Shown: piece by piece, positions 16,962-25,249 of the stretch | Layout: each line of letters starts with the position of its first letter | How positions within the stretch are numbered: position 1 is the stretch's first letter | From: UKL13-2 sp038206765 | GTDB lineage: Bacteria > Pseudomonadota > Gammaproteobacteria > Burkholderiales > Usitatibacteraceae | Direction: 5' to 3' | Length of the DNA stretch: 64,000 nt | Assembly: GCA_038206765.1 (NCBI GenBank) | Contig: JBBRAM010000007.1 | Span: 62,001 to 126,000 of the forward strand | Notes under the pieces: generated by a model | What the model saw: only the letters and a program-made list of their open reading frames with translations | What the model was told of the DNA's origin: nothing | Databases searched by the model: none | Position numbers and translations under genes: made by a program

Positions 16962-19208
16962 ATGAAAAAAAGCAAACTCGTCGTTTTATTAGTCGTGGTC
17001 GCACTTATTGCGGCATTTTTTGTATTTAATCTGGGGCAGTATTTCAGTATTGATTATTTTAAATTGCAGCAGGCGGCAATCAATAATTACTACGCGGCAA
17101 ACCCCGTTCAAACAGCGCTCATTTTCTTTGCGGTTTATATCGGCGTCACGGCGCTCTCGCTGCCCGGTGCCGCCATTCTGACGCTGGTAGCGGGCGCCAT
17201 TTTTGGCCTGCTGTGGGGCATCGTGATCGTTTCATTTGCCTCAACAATTGGCGCGACATCCGCATTTCTAGTAGCGCGCTTTTTGTTACGCGATTCTATT
17301 CAAGCCAAATTTGGCGACAAGCTGAAAGCATTCAACACTGGCGTTGAAAAAGAAGGCGGCTTTTATTTGTTCACGCTGCGCTTGGTGCCGGCATTCCCGT
17401 TTTTTATGATTAACGTGGTCATGGGTTTAACGACCATGAAGGCTTGGACGTTTTTTTGGGTAAGCCAAGTCGGTATGTTTTTGGGCACGATTGTGTTCGT
17501 GAACGCCGGTACTGAGCTTGCGAAAATTACTTCACTGAAAGGTATTCTGCACCCTGGCTTACTGGGCGCCTTTGTGCTGCTCGGTGTTTTCCCGCTGATT
17601 GCAAAAAAAATCATCGGCATCTTCAAAGCCCGCAAAATCTACGCCAAATGGGCAAGCCAAAAACCAAAACATTTTGACCGTAACGTCGTTGTTATCGGTG
17701 GCGGTTCAGCGGGCTTGGTGACGAGCTACATTGCGGCTGCCGTCAAAGCAAAAGTGACGCTGGTGGAAAAGCATAAGCTCGGCGGCGATTGCTTGAACAC
17801 AGGCTGTGTGCCTTCGAAGGCGCTGATTCGCTCGGCCAAATTATTGAACCACATCCAGCGTTCCAAAGAATTTGGCATCGAATCCGCGACCGCTGAGTGG
17901 GACTTTGCGCAGGTAATGGAACGCGTACAGCGGGTCGTGACCGAGATCGAACCGCATGACTCAGTAGAGCGCTACACTGGGCTAGGCGTGGATTGTGCAA
18001 AAGGGTCGGCAAAAATATTAACCCCTTGGGCAGTCGAAATTACGGCTGATGACGGCACGAAAATTACGCTGACCACAAAGAATATCGTGATCGCTGCGGG
18101 AGCGCGCCCGTTCGTACCGCCAATTCCGGGTTTAGCTGAAGCAAACCCGCTCACATCAGACAATGTATGGAGCATCCGTAAACTGCCAAAGCGCTTGGTG
18201 GTACTGGGCGGCGGACCGATTGGTTGTGAACTCACGCAGTGCTTTGCGCGGTTTGGTTCGAAAGTGACGCAAGTCGAGATGGCGCCGCGCATCATGATTC
18301 GCGAAGATGTTGAAGTATCCGAAATGGTGAAACGTAAATTTGAAGCCGAAGGTGTTGCGGTATTGGTGAATCACAAAGCCAAACAAGTATTGGTTGAGAA
18401 CGGTGAAAAGTTTCTGGTCGTTGAGAACAACGGTAACGATATTCGAATCCCTTTTGATGAGATTTTGTGCGCCGTCGGACGTGTTGCCAACACCAAGGGC
18501 TACGGCTTAGAGGAGCTTGGCATTCCTGCCAACAAGGTCGTTGAAACTAACGATTATTTGGAAACGATTTATCCGAATATTTTTGCCTGTGGCGATGTGG
18601 CGGGCCCGTATCAATTTACCCATACTGCTGCGCACATGGCGTGGTACACCGCCGTGAATGCGTTGTTTGGCAAGTTTAAAAAATTCAAAGTCGATTATTC
18701 GGTGGTTCCGTGGGCGACTTTTACCGATCCGGAAGTGGCGCGTGTAGGCATTAACGAGCAAGAGGCGATTGAGAAAAAAATTGCCCATGATGTGCATGTA
18801 TATGGCATGGATGATTTGGATCGCGCAATCACTGATGGCGAGGCGCACGGGCTTGTTAAAGTGATTACAGTCAAAGGCAAAGATAAAATTTTGGGCGCGA
18901 CAATCGTCGGTGAACATGCCGGCGATTCGCTGGTGGAATTTGTCGCTGCGATGAAGCACGGGTTTGGCTTGGAAGGCATTTTGTCCACCATTCATACCTA
19001 TCCAACGTTTGGTGAAGGAAACAAGTACGCGGCAGGCATTTACAAACGGTCAACTGCGACCGTTGGCAAGTTGGCGGTGGGTAAGGCATTGAACGATTGG
19101 ACGCGTGGTGATGGTGGCATTGGGGCGCTGTTGGGCTCAGTCATTTCGTTAGTAGTCTCGCCGGACAATACACCTGCTTATCCAAAACAACCATTGCACC
19201 TAAAATAA
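16962..19208 (+). CDS. Fusion of VTT/TVP38 membrane domain and FAD-dependent disulfide oxidoreductase
   Basis: A 748-aa two-part protein. The first 230 residues are a polytopic TVP38/TMEM64 (SNARE-associated/VTT) domain with the motif GAIFGLLWGIVIV and the RLVPAFPFFMINVVMGLT segment. From about residue 235 it is a class I pyridine nucleotide-disulfide oxidoreductase: FAD motif GGGSAG, redox pair in GGDCLNTGCVPSK, NAD(P)H motif GGGPIGCE, a second FAD motif IFACGDVAG and a dimerisation domain ending with HTYPTFGE. It resembles mercuric reductase/lipoamide dehydrogenase. The start at 16962 is preferred over 16851. A DUF547 gene follows ten bases on. Confidence 0.9.
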   Translation: MKKSKLVVLLVVVALIAAFFVFNLGQYFSIDYFKLQQAAINNYYAANPVQTALIFFAVYIGVTALSLPGAAILTLVAGAIFGLLWGIVIVSFASTIGATSAFLVARFLLRDSIQAKFGDKLKAFNTGVEKEGGFYLFTLRLVPAFPFFMINVVMGLTTMKAWTFFWVSQVGMFLGTIVFVNAGTELAKITSLKGILHPGLLGAFVLLGVFPLIAKKIIGIFKARKIYAKWASQKPKHFDRNVVVIGGGSAGLVTSYIAAAVKAKVTLVEKHKLGGDCLNTGCVPSKALIRSAKLLNHIQRSKEFGIESATAEWDFAQVMERVQRVVTEIEPHDSVERYTGLGVDCAKGSAKILTPWAVEITADDGTKITLTTKNIVIAAGARPFVPPIPGLAEANPLTSDNVWSIRKLPKRLVVLGGGPIGCELTQCFARFGSKVTQVEMAPRIMIREDVEVSEMVKRKFEAEGVAVLVNHKAKQVLVENGEKFLVVENNGNDIRIPFDEILCAVGRVANTKGYGLEELGIPANKVVETNDYLETIYPNIFACGDVAGPYQFTHTAAHMAWYTAVNALFGKFKKFKVDYSVVPWATFTDPEVARVGINEQEAIEKKIAHDVHVYGMDDLDRAITDGEAHGLVKVITVKGKDKILGATIVGEHAGDSLVEFVAAMKHGFGLEGILSTIHTYPTFGEGNKYAAGIYKRSTATVGKLAVGKALNDWTRGDGGIGALLGSVISLVVSPDNTPAYPKQPLHLK

Positions 19209-19218
19209 GGAGTAGCAA

Positions 19219-20085
19219 ATGAAGAAAATGATGAATCAAATGTTGAAATTTTCGGCAGGAGTGGTATTTACAATTTGTGCGCTTTCAATTGGGGCACTCC
19301 CCATGACCGCATCCGCCCAGCCGTTTGACCACTCCCATGCCGCCTTCACCACAATCTTAAAAAACCATGTGGTCTCAACCGATGGTGGCAAATCATCGCA
19401 GGTGAAATACGCTGAATTGCAGAAAGATCATGCGCAACTCAAAACCTATTTGGAAAGTCTTTCAAAGGTTTCGGAGTCGGAATTTAATAGCTGGACCAAA
19501 CCGCAACGCATGGCGTTTTTAATTAACGCTTACAACGGGTTTACGCTTGAATTGATTTTGCAGAACTATCCGGTGAAATCGATTAAGGATATTGGCGGCA
19601 CGTTCGACAATCGCTGGAAGCGGAAATTTTTCAAGTTGTTTGGGCAGGATTTTTATCTCGATAAAATTGAGCACGAAACTTTGCGAAAACCCGGCGCATT
19701 CGATGAGCCGCGAGTTCATTTCGCAGTTAACTGTGCCTCCATCGGCTGTCCGGCTCTGCGCGAAGAAGCGTTCACTGCCGATAAATTGGACAAGCAATTG
19801 GAAGAACAAACCGTGCGATTTTTATCGGATCGTTCGCGCAATCGCTATGACACCAAGAGTGGGAAATTGGATGTTTCAATGATCTTTAAATGGTTCAGCG
19901 TGGACTGGGAATCCGGCTATAAAGGCTTCGACGGAAAAACACCCGCCATCAAAACCCGTGAGGATTATTTCGCTCGCTACGCTAAATTACTAGCCGATGC
20001 GCCAGCTGATCAGCAAAAAATTGCTGATGGCAAAGCAACGATTTCAACGTTGGATTATAGTTGGTTGTTAAACGGCGCGAAGTAG
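19219..20085 (+). CDS. DUF547-domain exported protein
   Basis: A 288-aa protein with a signal peptide (residues 1-33, ending ASAQP) and one DUF547 domain: FLINAYNGFTLELIL, the LDKIEHETLRK segment, and HFAVNCASIGCPALREEAF, which holds the conserved Cys pair and His. The C-terminal part ends FKWFSVDWE-type. The function of the domain is not established; a papain-like fold has been suggested. It follows the membrane-oxidoreductase fusion by ten bases with AAGGAG ribosome site, so the two are likely to work together at the envelope. Confidence 0.87.
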   Translation: MKKMMNQMLKFSAGVVFTICALSIGALPMTASAQPFDHSHAAFTTILKNHVVSTDGGKSSQVKYAELQKDHAQLKTYLESLSKVSESEFNSWTKPQRMAFLINAYNGFTLELILQNYPVKSIKDIGGTFDNRWKRKFFKLFGQDFYLDKIEHETLRKPGAFDEPRVHFAVNCASIGCPALREEAFTADKLDKQLEEQTVRFLSDRSRNRYDTKSGKLDVSMIFKWFSVDWESGYKGFDGKTPAIKTREDYFARYAKLLADAPADQQKIADGKATISTLDYSWLLNGAK

Positions 20086-20129
20086 GCCGCGAGAGCAAGC
20101 GCCAAGGGAAATTTACATACCTGCATTGA

Positions 20130-20164
20130 CGGGCTTTTCGAGCCTAGGTGGCTCGAAAAGCCCG
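20130..20164. terminator. Perfect 15-bp hairpin between convergent genes
   Basis: CGGGCTTTTCGAGCC (20130-20144) and its exact complement (20150-20164) enclose a five-base loop. It sits between the DUF547 gene and the convergent YceH gene, as a bidirectional terminator would, but no T run follows on either strand. Confidence 0.65.
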
Positions 20165-20207
20165 CCAGTCGGCATCATTTAGTTTCGTAATCGCGTTTTG
20201 GCTATTT

Positions 20208-20888
20208 TTAATTGCTACTTTTTAATCCCAATTCCTGACACAGCATCGCTACCGTCGTTTGCAGTGCAGCAACCTCGTTTTGTAGCTGCGACACCTGCAA
20301 TTTAAGTGTTGCGATTTCGCTAACTGTGATTATTTCGTTGCCGTCATGCCCTGCCGTTACCGCCATGGCCTCGATTGATGGCGCGCCCGATAATAAATGC
20401 GCCCAGCGATTTTCGCGTGCACCGGGTTGGCGCATTAGTTCAACGACCATCGCGCCACCGTTCGCATCGTCGCGTTCGACCAGCTCCAACAAAAATCCCT
20501 CGACAGCAGATATATCGGCAAATTTGTGTAGTCGATCCGCATTGATCCGGAGCTCGCCAATGGTCTGCGGGCCGCGTAGCATCAGTGTGGTGAGCAACGC
20601 AACAGCTTGGCTCGGCAGGCGCAAGCCACGTTCTGCATTATGGGCATAGCGCATCACCCGGCCGCCACTGGATTCCATCGCGAGCGATAATGTTTTTAAA
20701 TGGTCAACCGCCGCCTGCACCTCATCATCGGTCGCCTCGATCACCGGGTCGCGGTTGGTTTTTTGATTGCATCCCGATACCAGCGCATTCAAGGTGAGTG
20801 GGTAGGAATCCGGGACGGTGTGTTGCTTTTCAATCAACACACCGAGCACGCGGGTTTCGAGTAACGATAAAATTGGCATTGATGGCAT
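20208..20888 (-). CDS. YceH-family protein (DUF480)
   Basis: A 226-aa soluble protein. The tandem winged-helix DUF480 fold is visible from LLETRVLGVLIEKQHTVPDSYPL at the N-terminus, through LNALVSGCNQKTNRDPV, to LMLRGPQTIGELRINADRLH and the RQPGARENRWAHLL segment. The C-terminal 30 residues form a coiled coil (LKLQVSQLQNEVAALQ). The family is conserved in proteobacteria but its molecular role is unclear. It is convergent with DUF547 and divergent from the TetR gene. Confidence 0.92.
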   Translation of the reverse strand: MPSMPILSLLETRVLGVLIEKQHTVPDSYPLTLNALVSGCNQKTNRDPVIEATDDEVQAAVDHLKTLSLAMESSGGRVMRYAHNAERGLRLPSQAVALLTTLMLRGPQTIGELRINADRLHKFADISAVEGFLLELVERDDANGGAMVVELMRQPGARENRWAHLLSGAPSIEAMAVTAGHDGNEIITVSEIATLKLQVSQLQNEVAALQTTVAMLCQELGLKSSN

Positions 20889-21195
20889 GGGCAGTGTTTA
20901 CCTGAGCAACGTTGGGGGCGAGGGACGATTATCGCTTCGGTGGAAAGGTCAGCGAACCGGCGGGTTAGCGAACCAGCGTGAGACGGCTAAACGACAATTA
21001 GAATAAGGCGCTATGACACGTTAAAGCGGTATTAAAGTAGCGCAATCATTTATTTGGTTGATGATTCCAACGGGTACGGTTGTTGATCATACCGTTTCTG
21101 TTGTTACGAGTAGAGCCTTTGGCTCTCCAGAAAAATCTCATCAACAATCATTAACACTGGCAATGCGCTTCTCATATGTTTTCCATGCATTTTTC

Positions 21196-21240
21196 TTGAC
21201 ATATTCAGTCAGCAAGGCTATCTTAATGACCAAACAGTCA
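21196..21240 (+). promoter_or_regulatory. Promoter and operator of the tetR-type gene
   Basis: TTGACA (21196-21201) and TATCTT (21219-21224) are separated by 17 bases. TGACCAAACAGTCA (21227-21240), an inverted repeat with TGAC/GTCA arms, covers the expected transcription start. The layout suggests autorepression by the TetR protein encoded at 21263. Confidence 0.7.
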
Positions 21241-21262
21241 TTTAACCTTTTTTCTTTACGCC

Positions 21263-22027
21263 ATGTCATCACTCGCTAAAATCATTGAACCCCGCTGGGA
21301 GCGCCGCAAAGATGCGCGTCCGGGCGAATTGGCGACCGCTGCACTGGAGCTTTTTGTTGAACGCGGATTTTCTGCCACGCGACTTGACGACGTGGCCAAA
21401 CGCGCTGGTGTCTCAAAAGGCACCCTTTATCTTTATTTTGACAGCAAAGAAGATTTATTCAAGGCCGTGGTGCGCGAGGGCATTGTGTCGCGCATTGAGG
21501 AAGCTGAGGCGCGGATTCGCGCTTACACCGGCGACACGCCGCAGCTCTTGGGCGAACTGGTTCACGATTGGTGGGATCAAATCGGCGCGACCAAACTGGC
21601 GGGCATTAGCAAACTCATGATGTCGGAAGCGGGCAATTTTCCCGATCTCGCCAAGTTTTATCATGATGAAGTGATTGTCCGTGGCACGGCATTGTTTGCG
21701 TCGGTTATACAGCGCGGCATTGATTCGGGCGAGTTCCGCCCCGTCCCGCTGGAATTTGTGCCGCGTATCGCCTGCGCACCGGTCAATATGCTGATGCTAT
21801 GGCGGCATTCGTTTGATCTCTGCGGCGGTAGCGCGATTGATCCAATTGCCTATTTGGATGCGCATACCGACCTGCTGGTGAACGGTTTGAGAGCGCATGC
21901 CCCGTCTGTGGCGGTGGCGCCGGTATTGATGCCAGCCCGGGGCGTCCGTCGTGACTCCGGTGGCTCTGGCGACGCTCGTAACGCTGGCAGCCCGGACACT
22001 CCGGGCAACATCACACGAGCAAAATAG
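21263..22027 (+). CDS. TetR/AcrR-family regulator
   Basis: A 254-aa repressor. The N-terminal helix-turn-helix occupies about residues 18-65 (LATAALELFVERGFSATRLDDVAKRAGVSKGTLYLYF in pattern). The C-terminal domain has the LGELVHDWWDQI and FYHDEVIVRG segments seen in AefR-type regulators. The last 35 residues are a low-complexity tail rich in Ala, Gly, Arg and Asp. It heads a run leading to pcm, a rhodanese and tolC; regulation of the downstream TolC channel is a reasonable guess. Confidence 0.88.
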   Translation: MSSLAKIIEPRWERRKDARPGELATAALELFVERGFSATRLDDVAKRAGVSKGTLYLYFDSKEDLFKAVVREGIVSRIEEAEARIRAYTGDTPQLLGELVHDWWDQIGATKLAGISKLMMSEAGNFPDLAKFYHDEVIVRGTALFASVIQRGIDSGEFRPVPLEFVPRIACAPVNMLMLWRHSFDLCGGSAIDPIAYLDAHTDLLVNGLRAHAPSVAVAPVLMPARGVRRDSGGSGDARNAGSPDTPGNITRAK

Positions 22028-22177
22028 ACGCATATGCAAGGCCTCGGCCGGAAGTCCAAATCCGCACGCAGCTTAGCGTTTGCAAAACACATTCAACCTT
22101 TTCCTAACAACCCAAAGCCGTTCGGTGCCCGATTTTGATAAACTTCGGCATCCTCAATCTTGAATCGATGCGTTACC

Positions 22178-22867
22178 ATGACTGCCGCAATGAATAATCC
22201 CGCTGATATTGAAAACGCCCGCTTTTTGATGGTGGAACAACAAATCCGAACATGGGAAGTGCTGGACCCGGCCGTGCTGGAATTGCTGTTTACCGTGAAG
22301 CGCGAAGATTTTGTGCCGCCGGCATACCGATCGCTTGCGTTTGTCGATATGGAAATTCCGATTGGCCACAATCAATTGATGATGCCGCCAAAAATGGAAG
22401 CGCGGATTGTGCAGGAAGTGGCCGCCAAACCAACTGAGCGCGCGCTCGAAATCGGCACCGGTTCGGGCTACGTTACGGCCCTGCTAGCCAAGCGCTGCGA
22501 GAGTGTGACCTCAATTGAATATTTTGATGAACTATCGGCCTCTGCCGGCAAATCACTCGCTAACGCTGGCATCACCAATATCCGCTTGTTTGTCGGCGAC
22601 GCGGCCGAATCGCCAGCGAATGTGATTGGTGTGCATGATCGGTTTGATGTGATTGTCCTGACGGGCTCTACGCCAATGCTACCGAGCACGTTTTTGGATT
22701 GCTTAAATGTTGGTGGGCGTTTATTTGCCGTGATTGGCGACGCACCAGCCATGAAGGCAAATTTGCTGACCAAAACCAGCGATACCACCTACACAACTGC
22801 TGAGTTATTTGAAACAGTGCTTGCCCCACTCGTGAACGCGAAGCAGCCTTCGCGATTTCAGTTCTAA
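22178..22867 (+). CDS. Protein-L-isoaspartate O-methyltransferase family protein
   Basis: A 229-aa SAM-dependent methyltransferase. N-terminal part: ARFLMVEQQIRTWEVLD, then VKREDFVPPAYRSLAFVDMEIPIG with the substrate region, GHNQLMMPPKM, and the SAM motif ALEIGTGSGYVTALLAKR. The family repairs isoaspartyl residues in aged proteins. This subgroup, found before rhodanese and tolC genes in betaproteobacteria, is of the PCMT fold but its repair activity is not proven here. Start at ATG 22178; ATG 22190 is a possible alternative. Confidence 0.87.
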   Translation: MTAAMNNPADIENARFLMVEQQIRTWEVLDPAVLELLFTVKREDFVPPAYRSLAFVDMEIPIGHNQLMMPPKMEARIVQEVAAKPTERALEIGTGSGYVTALLAKRCESVTSIEYFDELSASAGKSLANAGITNIRLFVGDAAESPANVIGVHDRFDVIVLTGSTPMLPSTFLDCLNVGGRLFAVIGDAPAMKANLLTKTSDTTYTTAELFETVLAPLVNAKQPSRFQF

Positions 22868-22883
22868 GACGACAACAGAAAAC

Positions 22884-23228
22884 ATGCAGCAAATATCCGT
22901 CACCGAACTCAGCGCGATGTTAAAGAACTTCGTACAAAACCCCGCGCAAAACCCGGCAGATGCGCCTGTGTTGATCGATGTGCGCGAGCCGTGGGAGTGG
23001 GATTTGGCAAGGATTGACGGCGCCATTCATATCCCCATGGGGCAGATTCCGAACAAGATGGATGAGATTGACCAGACGCGTCCCACGGTCATTATTTGTC
23101 ATCACGGTGCCCGTAGTCTGCAAGTCGTCGCATTTTTGCAGCGTGCCGGGTTTGATAACCTGCATAATCTGTCTGGTGGAATCGATGCATGGTCGCGCGA
23201 GATTGATTCGCAGGTTGCGCTGTATTGA
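22884..23228 (+). CDS. Rhodanese-like domain protein
   Basis: A 114-aa single rhodanese domain. PVLIDVREPWEW is the conserved N-terminal motif, the active-site cysteine is in IICHHGARS, and NLSGGIDAWSREID is the terminal motif. The loop CHHGARS is typical of GlpE/ThiI-like single-domain enzymes transferring sulfur to cyanide or thiols; the physiological acceptor is unknown. It follows pcm by 16 bases and precedes tolC. Confidence 0.92.
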   Translation: MQQISVTELSAMLKNFVQNPAQNPADAPVLIDVREPWEWDLARIDGAIHIPMGQIPNKMDEIDQTRPTVIICHHGARSLQVVAFLQRAGFDNLHNLSGGIDAWSREIDSQVALY

Positions 23229-23382
23229 TGACACGCCCTATAACTCAACAATATCAGGGAAATCCAAAGCGAGGTCAGTTAGCATCCTAGATGCTGGCCA
23301 ACCGCATTAAAAACAGCATCAGAAACATTAAGTCAAACAGCCTAACAAAAACTCAGTAACCCACCCTCCGGGAAACCAAAAA

Positions 23383-24705
23383 ATGAAATCCAGACACCTC
23401 ACCCTTTCCGCCATCATGACTGCTCTTATCGCTAGCGCCTCCGCTGCGCCGGCCTTTTCGGCCGACTTGTTGGATGTTTATCGCGACGCGCTCGCGCAAG
23501 ACCCTGTTTATGCGTCCGCGCGAGCCGCAGCCGACGCGGGTAAAGAGGCGTTGCCGATTGCGCGAGCTGGGTTATTGCCCAACGCCAATTTGGGCGGTAA
23601 TTTCACCCGGGTTAATCGCGACATCGCCGGTTTACCCAGCTCCGATTACAACAACAAGGGTTATACCTTAAGCCTTACGCAACCATTGTTTCGTCCACAA
23701 AACTGGATCGTTGCCGATCAGGGCAATTGGCAGATGAAACAAACCGATGCAGTATTTGCTGATGCCGCGCAGACCCTTATTCTGCGCACTGCCCAGGCCT
23801 ATTTTGATGTGTTGTTGGCGCAAGACAACGTCGCACTTTCGGTTGCCCAGAAAAAAGCGTTTGACGAGCAGTTGGCCCAAGCCAAACGAAATTTTGAAGT
23901 CGGCACCGCCACCATTGTCGATACCTATGAAGCGCAAGCCAAATACGACCTTGCAGGTGCGCGCGAAATTTCAGACCAAAACGATTTGGAAATTAAGATC
24001 GGTGCGTTGCGGCAACTTATTGGCAAAATGCCACCCAGCTTGAGTCCATTGAAAGATGGCGTAGCGTTATCATTGCCGCAACCCGCGGATGTGGAATCGT
24101 GGATAAAAAGAGCGGAAACCGACAGCCCCGTCATTGCCCAGCTTCGCGCTGTCTATGAAGTGGCGGCACTTGAAGTAAGCCGCAGCAGAGCGGGCCATTA
24201 CCCCACCGTTGATTTGGTCGCCAGCTACGGTGATAACCGTGCGCCGTTTTCGGGTACAGGCCCTGAGCTTTCAACCAAAACCACGCAAATCGGCATTCAA
24301 TTTAATGTGCCGCTTTATCAAGGCGGTGGAACGCAATCGCGTGTTCGGCAGTCACTTTCGCTGCGCGAGCGAGCCGATCAAGATTTAGAAAACTCCAAGC
24401 GTACCGTTTCACAGAACGTCCGCCAGTCTTTCCTCGGTGTCAAAAACGGTGTGGCGCAAGTGAAAGCGTTTGAGGCTGCGCTGGTCTCCAATAAATCATC
24501 TCTCGATTCCACTATCCTTGGCCGTGAAGTGGGTGTGCGTACCAACGTCGATATCTTGAACGCGCAACAACAACTCTTCCAAGCTAGACGCGACCTGCAA
24601 CAGGCTCGCTATAACACCATCCTTTCGCAGCTCCGCTTGAAGTCTGGCGTGGGACGCTTACAGGAAGAAGATTTAGCTGAGGTTAATCGGTTGTTGGCGA
24701 AGTAG
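23383..24705 (+). CDS. tolC: TolC-family outer-membrane channel protein
   Basis: A 440-aa outer-membrane efflux protein. The signal peptide (residues 1-26, ending AFSA) precedes LLDVYRDALAQDPVYASARA, the typical TolC start. Two OEP repeats follow with the coiled-coil helices and membrane-strand segments (LSLTQPLFRP and IQFNVPLYQGGG are the equivalent beta-barrel parts of each half). It would join an inner-membrane pump for drug efflux or type I secretion, though no pump genes are near. The order pcm-rhodanese-tolC-waaA is common in betaproteobacteria. Confidence 0.94.
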   Translation: MKSRHLTLSAIMTALIASASAAPAFSADLLDVYRDALAQDPVYASARAAADAGKEALPIARAGLLPNANLGGNFTRVNRDIAGLPSSDYNNKGYTLSLTQPLFRPQNWIVADQGNWQMKQTDAVFADAAQTLILRTAQAYFDVLLAQDNVALSVAQKKAFDEQLAQAKRNFEVGTATIVDTYEAQAKYDLAGAREISDQNDLEIKIGALRQLIGKMPPSLSPLKDGVALSLPQPADVESWIKRAETDSPVIAQLRAVYEVAALEVSRSRAGHYPTVDLVASYGDNRAPFSGTGPELSTKTTQIGIQFNVPLYQGGGTQSRVRQSLSLRERADQDLENSKRTVSQNVRQSFLGVKNGVAQVKAFEAALVSNKSSLDSTILGREVGVRTNVDILNAQQQLFQARRDLQQARYNTILSQLRLKSGVGRLQEEDLAEVNRLLAK

Positions 24706-24796
24706 TTGAGTAGTTGGCTGGATGCAACGGCCTAGTGATGACGACAGCAATTTGGCACTATTAGGAACTCGTCGAGCAATAGGCAGTGAGATATGC

Positions 24797-25228
24797 TCAT
24801 CTTTGGCGGAATAACTTAAGTTGATTCCTCGTCAAATGAAGCTCGCGAAAATGGTCGCCTGAAATGCCTATTTTCACCGTCAAGTTAAAACATTCCGCAT
24901 CAATGCCATTGATCAGAATGGCGCCATTTAGTTTGCCAAGCTTGGGAATCCTTGATGCCCCATGACCTGCGGCGGCATGCAATTCCTCCTCGCTTGCGGT
25001 CATTCTTACGATTTTGATGCCCCAATCCATCGGAATGGCATTGATGGCCTCAATGTGAGCACAGGAGACTGTCACGACAATTTTTTCGATAAAGTCAGAG
25101 TGTTTTTGTAGTTTTAGGTTTGGGAAGATGAGCTTGAATTTAGCGCTTTCTATTGCCGCACTTTGAACAGGCCAGAAAAACAGCGCAGCCGCCAGGAAAA
25201 TTATTTTGATCAAAAAAACCTTGGTCAT
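24797..25228 (-). CDS. Secreted hypothetical protein, 143 aa
   Basis: The N-terminus MTKVFLIKIIFLAAALFF is a signal peptide, probably cut after VQSA. Two cysteines (in SCAHIEAI and AECFNLT) could form a disulfide. No family is recognised. ATG 25228 is chosen over an upstream TTG. It is the last gene behind waaC-waaA on the same strand, 21 bases from waaA, and may be cotranscribed. Its base composition is more AT-rich than its neighbours. Confidence 0.6.
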   Translation of the reverse strand: MTKVFLIKIIFLAAALFFWPVQSAAIESAKFKLIFPNLKLQKHSDFIEKIVVTVSCAHIEAINAIPMDWGIKIVRMTASEEELHAAAGHGASRIPKLGKLNGAILINGIDAECFNLTVKIGISGDHFRELHLTRNQLKLFRQR

Positions 25229-25249
25229 ATTTTGCAAGACAGATTGAAA

